From the NCBI RefSeq assembly GCF_000006945.2, contig NC_003197.2, positions 1,178,001 through 1,242,000 of the forward strand: DNA of 64,000 nt. Direction: 5' to 3'. A program made the translations under genes and the position numbers. Position 1 is the first letter of the stretch. The number at the start of each line of letters is the position of its first letter. Positions 1 through 7,713 of this stretch are shown here, one piece after another. This stretch comes from Salmonella enterica subsp. enterica serovar Typhimurium str. LT2 (GTDB taxonomy: Bacteria > Pseudomonadota > Gammaproteobacteria > Enterobacterales > Enterobacteriaceae). The notes under the pieces were generated by a model. The model saw only the letters and a program-made list of their open reading frames with translations, was not told the origin of the DNA and did not search any database.

Positions 1-202
1 CGGCGCTGGTGTAGTTCAGACGTAAAAAATGCTGCAAAGTCAGGATGTCGTCAGGCAATGGCATAAAGGGACAGCACATTTCCAGTGTATGATCGGATTC
101 ATTAAAATAAACCTGTATCCCATCATCAATGATAAGCAGTGGCTCATCTTCTGGCGCATCCAGGCCTAACGCGTCATATAAACGATTTAATAGACTTTCC
201 AT
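1..202 (-). CDS. sigE: SigE (PipC), type III secretion chaperone for SopB, partial
   Basis: The first 67 codons are present; the 3' end lies beyond the window start. The protein begins MESLLNRLYDALGL and is acidic, as is typical of class I type III secretion chaperones, small dimers that hold an effector in a secretion-competent state. It follows sopB by 16 bp on the same strand, so the two are almost certainly co-transcribed and SopB is the client. The ATG at 202 is preceded by GAGGTAACTAT, which supplies a usable ribosome-binding site. The family is normally about 113 residues long, so roughly 45 residues are missing. Identification rests on the visible N-terminus and on the gene order. Confidence 0.93.
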   Translation of the reverse strand, partial: MESLLNRLYDALGLDAPEDEPLLIIDDGIQVYFNESDHTLEMCCPFMPLPDDILTLQHFLRLNYTSA

Positions 203-218
203 ATAGTTACCTCAAGAC

Positions 219-1904
219 TCAAGATGTGATTAATGAAGAAATGCCTTTTACTGACTGCCAAATATTTTCATCCCCAACTCGTTTTTGATAGGAAAGATTG
301 AGCACCTCTGGCGATAAATTTTTCATTACTTTGTTTCCCGCCCCGCCCGTATTTTGTTTCTGAATCTCCAGGTTACCGCTATTCAGTAATACTTTTTGGA
401 AAATTTTCTGTCCACCGCTATCCGGAAGACTACCAGGCGCACTTAACATATGGGTCTGATGTAAGGAAATGATCTCTCGCTTGATTTCTGAATCCATCAT
501 CCCTGTACGATCTTTGCCGCTTTTACAATTCCAGGCGGGTACCGCGTCAATTTCATGGGCTAACATGGCAAGGCGTTGTGCGAGTTTATAGGGTTCGCCG
601 CCATCTTTATGATGTTGGTTATTTTTCCATATATCCTTAATCTGGCGCGCTAATGTATTGACGACCTCATAATTATCCGGGTATTGCGCCAGCCATTCGC
701 CAACCCAGCCACCTGGTCTGGCTTCAGGGCGTAAATCATTGCCTAATAACTGATGTAGCGCCTCGGCATTATAGCTATCCGATGCCTTAAGGCCAAAGCC
801 GAGCTTGAGCGCCAGCTCATTAACACCCACATTAAATGCGGCGACGTCCGGTTTTATTTTTACCGTCTGTAGATCGCCATCTTTATTGCGGATTTTTAAA
901 TGAATCATTTTTCCCGGCTGGGTCAACGATTGCCATGCGCGCATTTGGTCCTCGACCATCGTTCCCTCTTTGCCGAAAATATTCGACGCGGTGAGTAACC
1001 CGACGGATACCAGTTTCAGGCTTACCGCCTCGCCCGCTAAGGCTTTGTTAAGCAACTCAGGTTTACTAAAAAGTGCCGCAGTTAATACTTCTTTGGCTTT
1101 GTTTTCAGCGCCGACGTGACGCAGAAGCGGATCTTTTTCATGATAGGGGGAAAGCACGCCATGACGTATCCCGCAAAAAAGCGTTTTATCTTTACCGTCC
1201 TCATGCACACTCACCGTGGACATCCACAAATTATTGGCGTGATGAATATTCTTGGTATCCCAACTGCATACGCCCTTTCCCTCATAAGCACTGGGAAAGA
1301 TATCTTTTGCGCCGATTTTCATCTCTGCTGCAGGGAGCTGCGTGTTGGTATAGTGATGCCCGTTATGCGTGAGTGTATTTTTTATGGTTTGCCAGGGCTG
1401 GTTATTAAGCTGCTTGACCTGAGCATCTCTAAACGCTACTGCCGCAAAGCGATGAGCTTCTTTTGCAGGTAAGCCATCCTGCTGCTGAGTGCGTGCTGCA
1501 ATAAGTTCGATAAGATTTTTCTTCAATGCTTTTGCCGCGGCTTCTTCTTGTTTTGTTGCTGGCCGGTCCGCTTTAACTTTGGCTAACTCCATTTGGTTTG
1601 CCATTGACGTTAGAACCGGGTCTTGTTTACCCAGAACGGTTGCCGCGACGGTAAGAAGATCGCGCTGTAAGTTATAGAGGTTATGCAGCGAGTGGTTAGA
1701 CGCCTTCTGATGCTGTAGATAATTCCCCCATGTCGCGCCGGGTTCTCGCAGGACAATAATTTCCGGGCGAGCGTCGGGCGCTTTAGCCGGCGCTTTGCCC
1801 TGGCCTGAGAGAATCTGCATTCCGTTGTATAAGGTTTTTTGTAGGCTTTTAAAAGCCTCCTGGGTTTTTAGTGAAGCTGAGTGATAGAAGCTCTGTATTT
1901 GCAT
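219..1904 (-). CDS. sopB: SopB/SigD, secreted inositol phosphate phosphatase effector
   Basis: This SPI-1 type III effector dephosphorylates inositol phosphates and phosphoinositides in the host cell; in the literature it drives ruffling, fluid secretion and Akt activation. The frame is open 18 codons further upstream, but the start at 1904 (MQIQSFYHSA) gives the known 561 residues. The CX5R phosphatase signature CKSGKDR is intact, with the catalytic Cys at residue 460 and the Arg at 466. The N-terminal region (about the first 170 residues) is the part known for secretion, chaperone and Cdc42 binding; the C-terminal half is catalytic. It lies immediately upstream of sigE, its chaperone, and is divergent from orfX. 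No truncation or frameshift is seen, so it should be active. Confidence 0.97.
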   Translation of the reverse strand: MQIQSFYHSASLKTQEAFKSLQKTLYNGMQILSGQGKAPAKAPDARPEIIVLREPGATWGNYLQHQKASNHSLHNLYNLQRDLLTVAATVLGKQDPVLTSMANQMELAKVKADRPATKQEEAAAKALKKNLIELIAARTQQQDGLPAKEAHRFAAVAFRDAQVKQLNNQPWQTIKNTLTHNGHHYTNTQLPAAEMKIGAKDIFPSAYEGKGVCSWDTKNIHHANNLWMSTVSVHEDGKDKTLFCGIRHGVLSPYHEKDPLLRHVGAENKAKEVLTAALFSKPELLNKALAGEAVSLKLVSVGLLTASNIFGKEGTMVEDQMRAWQSLTQPGKMIHLKIRNKDGDLQTVKIKPDVAAFNVGVNELALKLGFGLKASDSYNAEALHQLLGNDLRPEARPGGWVGEWLAQYPDNYEVVNTLARQIKDIWKNNQHHKDGGEPYKLAQRLAMLAHEIDAVPAWNCKSGKDRTGMMDSEIKREIISLHQTHMLSAPGSLPDSGGQKIFQKVLLNSGNLEIQKQNTGGAGNKVMKNLSPEVLNLSYQKRVGDENIWQSVKGISSLITS

Positions 1905-2089
1905 AGCGTTTTTAATATTCCTGAATAGGGGAGTGGGAACATTCAACAGGGTTAACAACCCTTTAAAAGGATGTGACTTTTATGCACCAGGAACTTTAAA
2001 AAAATGTCCTTTTTAATGAGGAAACGCTTCTGATCAGGCGGGGAGGCATCCTGACGTCCATACGTAGTGGCGATCATGGGGGAGATCGG

Positions 2090-2221
2090 TACATCAAATG
2101 TTCATAAAATCTACAAACTTCACAATTTATGGCACAACTTTTATTGAAAACCCACCTTCTTGACTCAGATCAAATTCACCGATTTACTCCTGCGTAAAGT
2201 AACGGCGTTACATCAAATGTT
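2090..2221. promoter_or_regulatory. Paired 13-bp direct repeats in the sopB-orfX divergent region
   Basis: TACATCAAATGTT occurs exactly twice, at 2090-2102 and 2209-2221, 119 bp apart. Each copy contains the inverted repeat ACAT-CAA-ATGT, the shape of a dimer-binding operator. The second copy ends 14 bp before the ATG of orfX, which encodes a small ribbon-helix-helix-like protein; the first lies about 190 bp upstream of the sopB start. Known regulators of sopB (InvF/SicA, HilD) may also act here, but I cannot assign their sites by eye. Confidence 0.45.
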
Positions 2222-2235
2222 ATACAGGTGTGTGT

Positions 2236-2406
2236 ATGCCAGCAAAGCCCCGGACAAGTAAGACCGTGACGAAGAATATTCGTTTTTCCTATTCCATGCT
2301 TGAACAGATAGAATTCGCGTTGAAATCTGAAAAGACGCGGAATTTTTCAGCATGGGTAAAAGAGGCCTGTCGGGAAAAGTTATGTAACACGGGACATAAG
2401 CTGTAG
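2236..2406 (+). CDS. orfX: OrfX, small YlcI/YnfO-like putative DNA-binding protein
   Basis: A 56-residue basic protein (MPAKPRTSKTVTKNIRFSYS...) with a short strand (KNIRFSYS) followed by two helices (MLEQIEFALK and FSAWVKEACREKL). This is the pattern of Arc/MetJ-like ribbon-helix-helix proteins and of the enterobacterial YlcI/YnfO group found in prophages and islands. It is divergent from sopB and starts 14 bp after a copy of the ACAT-N3-ATGT repeat. The gene at this place in SPI-5 was named orfX; I am fairly but not fully sure that this is the same frame. DNA binding is inferred from fold-like features only. Confidence 0.7.
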   Translation: MPAKPRTSKTVTKNIRFSYSMLEQIEFALKSEKTRNFSAWVKEACREKLCNTGHKL

Positions 2407-2437
2407 TTATCGTCTTATGTAAGAGGGGGCGGCCATT

Positions 2438-2623
2438 TTGAAAAGAACAACGTGCTTATATACCTCCTGGGTTTTTGCCGCTTTTGTCTCTCTGCTGATA
2501 TTTGCCTGGAGTGTCATAAACTATCCTCTCTATGAATCCATAATAATTATTGTCTTTTATATCTGGCTAATTCTGGTACCGCTTTATCTTATTGTGTATG
2601 AGTGGCTAATAGATTGTCATTAA
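2438..2623 (+). CDS. Small hydrophobic membrane protein, unrecognised
   Basis: A 61-residue frame starting with TTG at 2438, preceded by a strong purine-rich ribosome-binding site (AAGAGGGGG, 2421-2429). It has two predicted membrane segments, roughly residues 9-27 (SWVFAAFVSLLIFAWSVI) and 35-55 (IIIIVFYIWLILVPLYLIVY), and a short polar C-terminus. It follows orfX by 31 bp on the same strand, so the two may be co-transcribed, and it ends 2 bp from the stop of convergent pipD. I do not recognise the family. The ribosome-binding site and the clean hydrophobic pattern argue that it is real. Confidence 0.55.
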   Translation: MKRTTCLYTSWVFAAFVSLLIFAWSVINYPLYESIIIIVFYIWLILVPLYLIVYEWLIDCH

Positions 2624-2625
2624 AT

Positions 2626-4095
2626 TTATGGCTGCGTACTTGAAAAGTGATATTTCATATCTGTACGGTAAGTCATTGTCGTAATAATATTATTGGTCAG
2701 GCGACGGGCGAGCGTCTGCGCATTTTGCATCGTTTTATCTTCAAAATTTTGCAGTAAGCGTTGCGCTTCTTTCGGATGCGACGCATATAATCTCAGATAG
2801 CTCTGCTCCATCTTATACTGCTGCTTAGCTGTTTGCTGTTCAAATGTTTTCCAGGCGTGTTGCACATCTGGCGCAAACGCATTGTAGTCCTGCATAACCA
2901 GCGTTTGCAGCGTGCGGAATGTCCAGTAGGTAGAGTCGTTGCTCGCCCGATCGGTTCCTTTATCATCTCCGGGTTGATAATGACGCATCCCCTGATAATA
3001 GGGGAGATAGACGCTAAGAGATGGCATTCCATAGGCGATGTATTCTACGTTGCCGATAGCCTGCGGTAATTTCGGTCTGACCTGTAAAATATGTGACTCC
3101 TGGGTACGAAAAACGGATATAGGTCGCCATGGTTCTTGTGGATTATGACTGGCATAAGGGTCGTGCGACGTTCCCTGATAGTGATTGCGTAGCGCGTTTT
3201 TTACTGCCGCCACGCTGATCTTCGTTATTGGCGTTAAAAAAACAGGAAATGTTTCCCCTTCGCTAACGACCGTATCCAGATGCGGATTAAACTGGTGTTG
3301 TAGCGTCCAGACGCGCGGATAATTATAGGTGGTATCGTTTTTGTTATCCTGCGAATAGGCTTGATGAAAGTCGAATTCGCCGCGGGCCGGATCATATAAT
3401 CCCTGCTTTTTCGCAAAGCTTACTAACGTTGGTGACGCCATATAATTCGCGTTATCATTCGGATCGTAATGGCGTAAACGTCCCTGATTGGCGGAAACGA
3501 AATAGCTATCTGCCGGAAGTCGTACTGCCAGCCATTGATGACCGCTTCCCGTCTCCAGATACCATATCTCTTTGCTATCAATAAACGCGACGCCGAAACC
3601 TTCGCCCGCGCCTTTTTGTTCAATAATATCTCCCAGTAATTTGGCGCCCTGACGCGCCGATTGCGCCACTGGCAGGATCACGGACTCAATGGCGTCTTCC
3701 GTGATTCCCGTTTTTGTCACGTAAGGATCGGCAGCCAGCGCCGCTCTGCCGTTATAAATGGTTTCCGTTGCGCTCATTCCGACGCCCGCCGAATTGAAAC
3801 CGGCTTCACCCATGGCGTTATCGTTAGTATCAAAGTCATGAATCGCCGTATAGCGCATCGCTGTCTCCGGAAGCGGCCAGCTAAAATTGTTCCGATGTGC
3901 TTTATACTCGCCTTGTTGATGAAACGCGATGGGATGAATAACCTTATGCTTGGCGTTATTTGCCGAGCCATCTTCGTTGCGCGCGATAATGAAGGAGCCG
4001 TCAGCCGAAGCCTGATTGCCTACCAAAAGGGTAGTACAGGCGATGACTTTACCCATACCCAGCAGCGTAACGGCGAATGCAAGATACTTTTTCAT
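2626..4095 (-). CDS. pipD: PipD, secreted C69-family dipeptidase-like effector
   Basis: A 489-residue protein of peptidase family C69 (N-terminal nucleophile hydrolases). The start at 4095 (MKKYLAFAVTLLGMGKVIA) gives a signal-peptide-like N-terminus ending just before CTTLLVG; that Cys is the expected nucleophile once exposed at the N-terminus. The following stretch (RNEDGSANNAKHK) matches the family's conserved substrate-site region. The frame extends 31 codons further upstream, but those codons lack family character. In the literature PipD belongs to SPI-5 and is exported under SPI-2 control. It lies 172 bp downstream of copS on the same strand. No catalytic residue is visibly lost. Confidence 0.93.
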   Translation of the reverse strand: MKKYLAFAVTLLGMGKVIACTTLLVGNQASADGSFIIARNEDGSANNAKHKVIHPIAFHQQGEYKAHRNNFSWPLPETAMRYTAIHDFDTNDNAMGEAGFNSAGVGMSATETIYNGRAALAADPYVTKTGITEDAIESVILPVAQSARQGAKLLGDIIEQKGAGEGFGVAFIDSKEIWYLETGSGHQWLAVRLPADSYFVSANQGRLRHYDPNDNANYMASPTLVSFAKKQGLYDPARGEFDFHQAYSQDNKNDTTYNYPRVWTLQHQFNPHLDTVVSEGETFPVFLTPITKISVAAVKNALRNHYQGTSHDPYASHNPQEPWRPISVFRTQESHILQVRPKLPQAIGNVEYIAYGMPSLSVYLPYYQGMRHYQPGDDKGTDRASNDSTYWTFRTLQTLVMQDYNAFAPDVQHAWKTFEQQTAKQQYKMEQSYLRLYASHPKEAQRLLQNFEDKTMQNAQTLARRLTNNIITTMTYRTDMKYHFSSTQP

Positions 4096-4267
4096 AAAGG
4101 TTCCCACTGAATAACGCATTATGGGATGAATTGACCCTGGATTGGAAACCGAGAAAGTGATCGAGCCAGCAATATTCTTTGCCGGCATCCTTTATTTTCT
4201 CTTTATTGAGGTTGTATTGATAACCACAGCCCTGTGGCAGGGAAGGGGAACAGAACCTGTCCTGACC

Positions 4268-5632
4268 TTAGCTATCACCACTATCAGGCAGACGAACCGA
4301 AAAGATATTATGTTCATCGGCATAGCGGTAAGATGCCGAGCCACCGTGTAATAGAGCAATCGCGTTAACTAACGATAACCCCAGGCCGAAACCGGCAGTG
4401 TGGCGGGCATTATCTCCTCGCCAAAAACGCCGGAAAAGCTTATCCGCATCGGCGGGGTGGCTGCCTGGATTAGCGACCCGAATTTCTGCAACGTTATCAT
4501 CATAAGCGCTTTCAATACGTATCACGGCGTTTTCATCAGAATAACGGATGGCATTCGTCAGCAGGTTTGAGAGCACTCTTTGTAATAATATTTCGTCAGC
4601 CCATACCGTTCCCTGACATTGATTTATAAAACAGATGCGCTTCTCCTCGGCAAGGGGGCTAAGATAATCCAGCATATTTTCGACCAGCGCATTGAGCGAA
4701 ACAGGCTGTTTTTTTACCGCTATATTCTGGTGCTCCGCGCGTGCCAGAAAGAGAATATTTTCTGTCAGTCGCGACAGTCCCTCCAGCTCTTCAATATTAT
4801 CGACAAGGGCTTGTTGATACTCTTCGGCGCTGCGTTCCTGACTCAGCATCACCTGATTCTTCCCCAGTAAAATATTAACCGGCGTGCGCAGCTCATGCGC
4901 CAGATCGTCGGCAAATTGGTTCAGGCGTTCAAAATCGTCGGAAAGCTTCTGGCGCATGGTATTTAGCGCTTGTCCAAGCGGCCTGAGCTCAACGGGTAAC
5001 GCCTGTTCCGCCAACGGCTGGCGAAGTGTGCCGCTATCTGTCGCCGCGGTGAGTCGGCTGAGCGACGTAATGGCCCGCAGCCCGTTTCTGATGACTAATG
5101 GACTGAGCGCCGAACAGACGAGGATCGCGATAAGGCTCATCAGCAAACTGTTGCGGCGATATTGCGCCAGCATTTGCCGCCTTTCCGTCGCCAGCCTGGC
5201 AATAGTAAGGGTCAGCGGGTCATCGCCGCTTCTGGCGCTTACGCGTACCGCGGTCAGTTCCGTGCCTTGTACCGCCTGGCGAAATAAGGTTTCGCGGGTG
5301 ATGTTTTTAGTCAGCGGAATCTCGTTAAAGCGTTGGTCGGGGATGCCGCTATGATTAATCGCAACATTGTGGCCTGTTGCTGAATGGATCAATAAGATGT
5401 CCTGCTTCGTATCCACCATCCGATTGAAATAGAGCGGCAGATTTTCCGGCCTGGCGCCATCCAGTAACAGTTGCTGCATTTGCGCCGCCCGATTTATTAG
5501 CGTCATATCATCCCGATACGTTAATTCTTTGCTCAGCGCGTTATAGAGCGTCCAGCTAATGCCGGTACAGGCGAGGATAAGGATGGCGATAAAAGAAATT
5601 GTCAGGCGCAGCGTCATTGATAACTTAACCAT
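4268..5632 (-). CDS. copS: CopS (HprS/YedV-like) sensor histidine kinase
   Basis: A 454-residue inner-membrane sensor kinase of the heavy-metal/oxidant (CusS/PcoS) family. Membrane segments lie at about residues 9-29 and 161-182 and flank a periplasmic sensor loop. A HAMP-like linker follows, then the HisKA box DDLAHELRTPVN with phospho-acceptor His246, and a C-terminal ATPase domain with an RFWRGDNAR...GFGLGLSLV G-box. It overlaps the 3' end of copR by 8 bp, so translation is probably coupled. It is annotated copS in Salmonella. Gene order (divergent hiuH) and sequence style match E. coli HprS (YedV), which responds to hydrogen peroxide or hypochlorite and to copper, so copper as the sole signal should not be assumed. 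Confidence 0.9.
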   Translation of the reverse strand: MVKLSMTLRLTISFIAILILACTGISWTLYNALSKELTYRDDMTLINRAAQMQQLLLDGARPENLPLYFNRMVDTKQDILLIHSATGHNVAINHSGIPDQRFNEIPLTKNITRETLFRQAVQGTELTAVRVSARSGDDPLTLTIARLATERRQMLAQYRRNSLLMSLIAILVCSALSPLVIRNGLRAITSLSRLTAATDSGTLRQPLAEQALPVELRPLGQALNTMRQKLSDDFERLNQFADDLAHELRTPVNILLGKNQVMLSQERSAEEYQQALVDNIEELEGLSRLTENILFLARAEHQNIAVKKQPVSLNALVENMLDYLSPLAEEKRICFINQCQGTVWADEILLQRVLSNLLTNAIRYSDENAVIRIESAYDDNVAEIRVANPGSHPADADKLFRRFWRGDNARHTAGFGLGLSLVNAIALLHGGSASYRYADEHNIFSVRLPDSGDS

Positions 5633-6305
5633 TCTGCGACGTTTCCGCCTGTAATCGATAACCCATCCCCCGGACGGTCATAATGAGCTTCTTTTCAAAT
5701 GGATCGTCTACTTTGGCGCGCAGCCGACGAATCGCGACATCAACGGTGTTGGTTTCACTATCAAAGTTAATTCCCCAAACTTCGCTGGCGATCGCGGTTC
5801 GGGGCACGATTTCTCCTGCCCGGGACGCCAGTAACCAGAGGAGCAGGAATTCTTTGCGGGTCAGGGAAATCGGTTTGCCATTTCGTGACACTGATTGCTT
5901 TGTGGCATCCATGTCCAGACCATTGATCGTCAGTCGAGTAAAGGCAGGGACATGCTGTCTGAGTTGAGCTCTCACCCGGGCCAGCAGTTCGGCGAAGGAA
6001 AAAGGCTTAACAAGGTAATCATTAGCGCCCGCCTCAAGACCTTTGACGCGATCCTCAACCGAGTCGCGCGCCGTCAGGCAAATAACAGGGGACTGATGCG
6101 CAGTGCGTAACGCGCGTAAAACCTGCCATCCATCAAGCCCCGGCAGCATAATATCAAGAATAATCAATGAATAATGTTCCTGAAGGGCCAGGTGTAATCC
6201 GTCTCGTCCATCACAGGCATAATCAACCACATAGCCTGCTTCCGTGAGTCCCTGACGTACCCACTCAATGGTTTTCTGGTTATCTTCAATCAATAAAATC
6301 TTCAT
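5625..6305 (-). CDS. copR: CopR (HprR/YedW-like) OmpR-family response regulator
   Basis: A 226-residue regulator starting MKILLIEDNQ at 6305; the open frame runs 22 codons further upstream but those residues precede the receiver fold. The receiver domain has the acidic pair near residues 8-9, phospho-acceptor Asp51 (LIILDIMLPG) and Lys in LVKPFSF. The C-terminal winged helix shows the OmpR/PhoB pattern (SLTRKEFLLLWLL, TNTVDVAIRRLRAK). It forms an operon with copS and is divergent from hiuH, whose promoter region holds a 6-4-6 inverted repeat suited to this regulator. E. coli HprR controls hiuH and msrPQ; only hiuH is adjacent here. Confidence 0.92.
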   Translation of the reverse strand: MKILLIEDNQKTIEWVRQGLTEAGYVVDYACDGRDGLHLALQEHYSLIILDIMLPGLDGWQVLRALRTAHQSPVICLTARDSVEDRVKGLEAGANDYLVKPFSFAELLARVRAQLRQHVPAFTRLTINGLDMDATKQSVSRNGKPISLTRKEFLLLWLLASRAGEIVPRTAIASEVWGINFDSETNTVDVAIRRLRAKVDDPFEKKLIMTVRGMGYRLQAETSQNG

Positions 6306-6355
6306 CAACGCAGTATGCCATAGGCTTGTTAGCGAATCCGTAAATCTCCAACAAG

Positions 6356-6371
6356 ATGACATAATTGTCAT
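6356..6371. promoter_or_regulatory. Probable CopR/HprR box in the copR-hiuH divergent promoter
   Basis: ATGACA-TAAT-TGTCAT is a perfect 6-bp inverted repeat with a 4-bp spacer, midway between the copR and hiuH starts. Boxes of the CopR/CusR/HprR group have this 6-4-6 design (ATTACA-N4-TGTAAT type). It is placed to serve both genes; binding is inferred. Confidence 0.6.
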
Positions 6372-6440
6372 GTCCGTGTAAGGTTAATCCTGGACGCGCC
6401 AGATATATTTTCCTGCATCAATACCGTAAAGGAGTGAAGC

Positions 6441-6851
6441 ATGAAACGATATATACTGGCTACCGTGATAGCATCTCTTGTTGCAGCCCCGGCAATGGCG
6501 CTGGCCGCTGGCAACAATATTCTCAGCGTACATATTCTCGATCAGCAAACAGGTAAACCGGCGCCCGGCGTGGAGGTGGTACTGGAGCAGAAAAAGGATA
6601 ACGGATGGACGCAATTAAACACCGGGCATACCGACCAGGATGGACGTATTAAAGCACTGTGGCCCGAAAAAGCTGCCGCGCCGGGGGATTATCGCGTTAT
6701 TTTTAAAACCGGCCAGTATTTTGAAAGTAAAAAACTGGATACGTTTTTCCCGGAGATTCCCGTCGAGTTTCATATCAGCAAAACGAATGAACACTATCAT
6801 GTGCCGCTGTTATTAAGTCAGTATGGTTATTCAACCTATCGCGGGAGCTAA
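6441..6851 (+). CDS. hiuH: HiuH, periplasmic 5-hydroxyisourate hydrolase
   Basis: A 136-residue transthyretin-related protein that converts 5-hydroxyisourate, the product of urate oxidation, to OHCU. A signal peptide of about 22 residues (MKRYILATVIASLVAAPAMALA) puts it in the periplasm. The family signatures are present: LSVHILDQQTGKPAPGV near the mature N-terminus and the C-terminal YRGS tetrapeptide that closes the active site. The ribosome-binding site AAGGAGTG precedes the ATG at 6441. It is divergent from copRS with a shared operator-like repeat, matching the hprRS-hiuH arrangement in E. coli; msrPQ, which follow hiuH there, are not found here. Confidence 0.95.
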   Translation: MKRYILATVIASLVAAPAMALAAGNNILSVHILDQQTGKPAPGVEVVLEQKKDNGWTQLNTGHTDQDGRIKALWPEKAAAPGDYRVIFKTGQYFESKKLDTFFPEIPVEFHISKTNEHYHVPLLLSQYGYSTYRGS

Positions 6852-6854
6852 TTT

Positions 6855-7062
6855 AGAGCCTATCCCATTAGGGTTATTTTACTTGCCATTTTGGTCCTGG
6901 GCAGTGCTCGCCAAAACGCGTTAGCGTTTTGAACGCCGCTTGCGGCGGCCCGAAGGGCGAGCGTAGCGAGTCAAACCTCACGTACTACGTGTACGCTCCG
7001 GTTTTTGCGCGCTGTCCGTGTCCAAACTGGCTGCGCCAATAACGCCTGGTGGGATAGGCTCT
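6855..7062. repeat. 208-bp element with 13-bp terminal inverted repeats (MITE-like)
   Basis: The element starts AGAGCCTATCCCA (6855-6867) and ends with its exact reverse complement (7050-7062). It lies 3 bp after the hiuH stop and encodes nothing convincing. The interior contains several smaller palindromes, such as AAAACGCGTTAGCGTTTT (6914-6931) and a GCCGC...GCGGC stem. Two interior blocks (about 6950-6974 and 7017-7036) reappear almost unchanged in the tandem repeats beside tRNA-Ser near 46.2 kb. I do not see a clear target-site duplication. It resembles short non-autonomous enterobacterial repeats but does not match ERIC or REP. Confidence 0.75.
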
Positions 7063-7141
7063 TAGATTGTATTAATCGCCGCGATTTATGGCGAGCAAAC
7101 ATCGCGGCGGGAATAAAAATCTTCAGCGTATCGACTCTTCT

Positions 7142-7171
7142 CCCACAAGCGGTGGTTATCCCGCTTGTGGG
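7142..7171. terminator. Strong stem-loop between hiuH and hpaC
   Basis: CCCACAAGCGG / CCGCTTGTGGG form an 11-bp perfect stem with an 8-nt loop, just past the hpaC stop (minus strand) and downstream of hiuH. No good T-run follows on either strand, so it may slow transcription or protect the 3' end of the hpaBC message rather than act as a classic terminator. Confidence 0.5.
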
Positions 7172-7183
7172 CATGAGTGACGG

Positions 7184-7696
7184 TTAAACAGGCGCTTCCA
7201 TCTCAAGTCTGACCGGATGAAAACGGCGTTTGAAATAAATCAGGCCATGCCCATCCTGGCTAAGAATAATATTTTTGATCGCCACCAGATACACCAGATG
7301 CGTGCCAATGGTTTGTACCTCGCTGATCTCGCCTTCAAGACCGGCCAGCGCGCCGTTAAGTACCGGCTGGCCCAGCGGCCCGTTTTGCCAACATGGCTGG
7401 TGAAAACGCTCTTCCATCGCCATCCCCGTCATACCGGCAAAGTGGCGCGCCATCAGCTCCTGCTCATGGTTAAGTACATTAATGCACAGCCTGCCGTTAC
7501 CCTGAAAAACGGGGTTCATGGCGCTATTGGCATTAATACATACCATTACGGAGGGCGGCGTATCGGTGACGGAACAGACCGCTGTTGCGGTGATACCGCA
7601 GCGTCCGGCGTGACCCGCCGTGGTTACGATGTTGACCGCTGCCGCCAGACTTGCCATCGCATCGCGAAAACGCAGACGTTGTTCATCTACTTGCAT
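7184..7696 (-). CDS. hpaC: HpaC, NAD(P)H:flavin reductase of 4-HPA 3-monooxygenase
   Basis: A 170-residue short-chain flavin reductase that supplies FADH2 to HpaB for hydroxylation of 4-hydroxyphenylacetate. The sequence shows the family pattern: an N-terminal FRDAMASLAAAVNIVTT segment, then GITATAVCSVTDTPPSVMVCIN (split here by the flavin-binding turn) and a C-terminal YFKRRFHPV. It is cytosolic and soluble. It lies 17 bp downstream of hpaB on the same strand, with AGGAGGTTCTC before its ATG, so hpaBC form one operon. Full length for the family; nothing unusual seen. Confidence 0.96.
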   Translation of the reverse strand: MQVDEQRLRFRDAMASLAAAVNIVTTAGHAGRCGITATAVCSVTDTPPSVMVCINANSAMNPVFQGNGRLCINVLNHEQELMARHFAGMTGMAMEERFHQPCWQNGPLGQPVLNGALAGLEGEISEVQTIGTHLVYLVAIKNIILSQDGHGLIYFKRRFHPVRLEMEAPV

Positions 7697-7713
7697 GAGA
7701 ACCTCCTGCCGCG

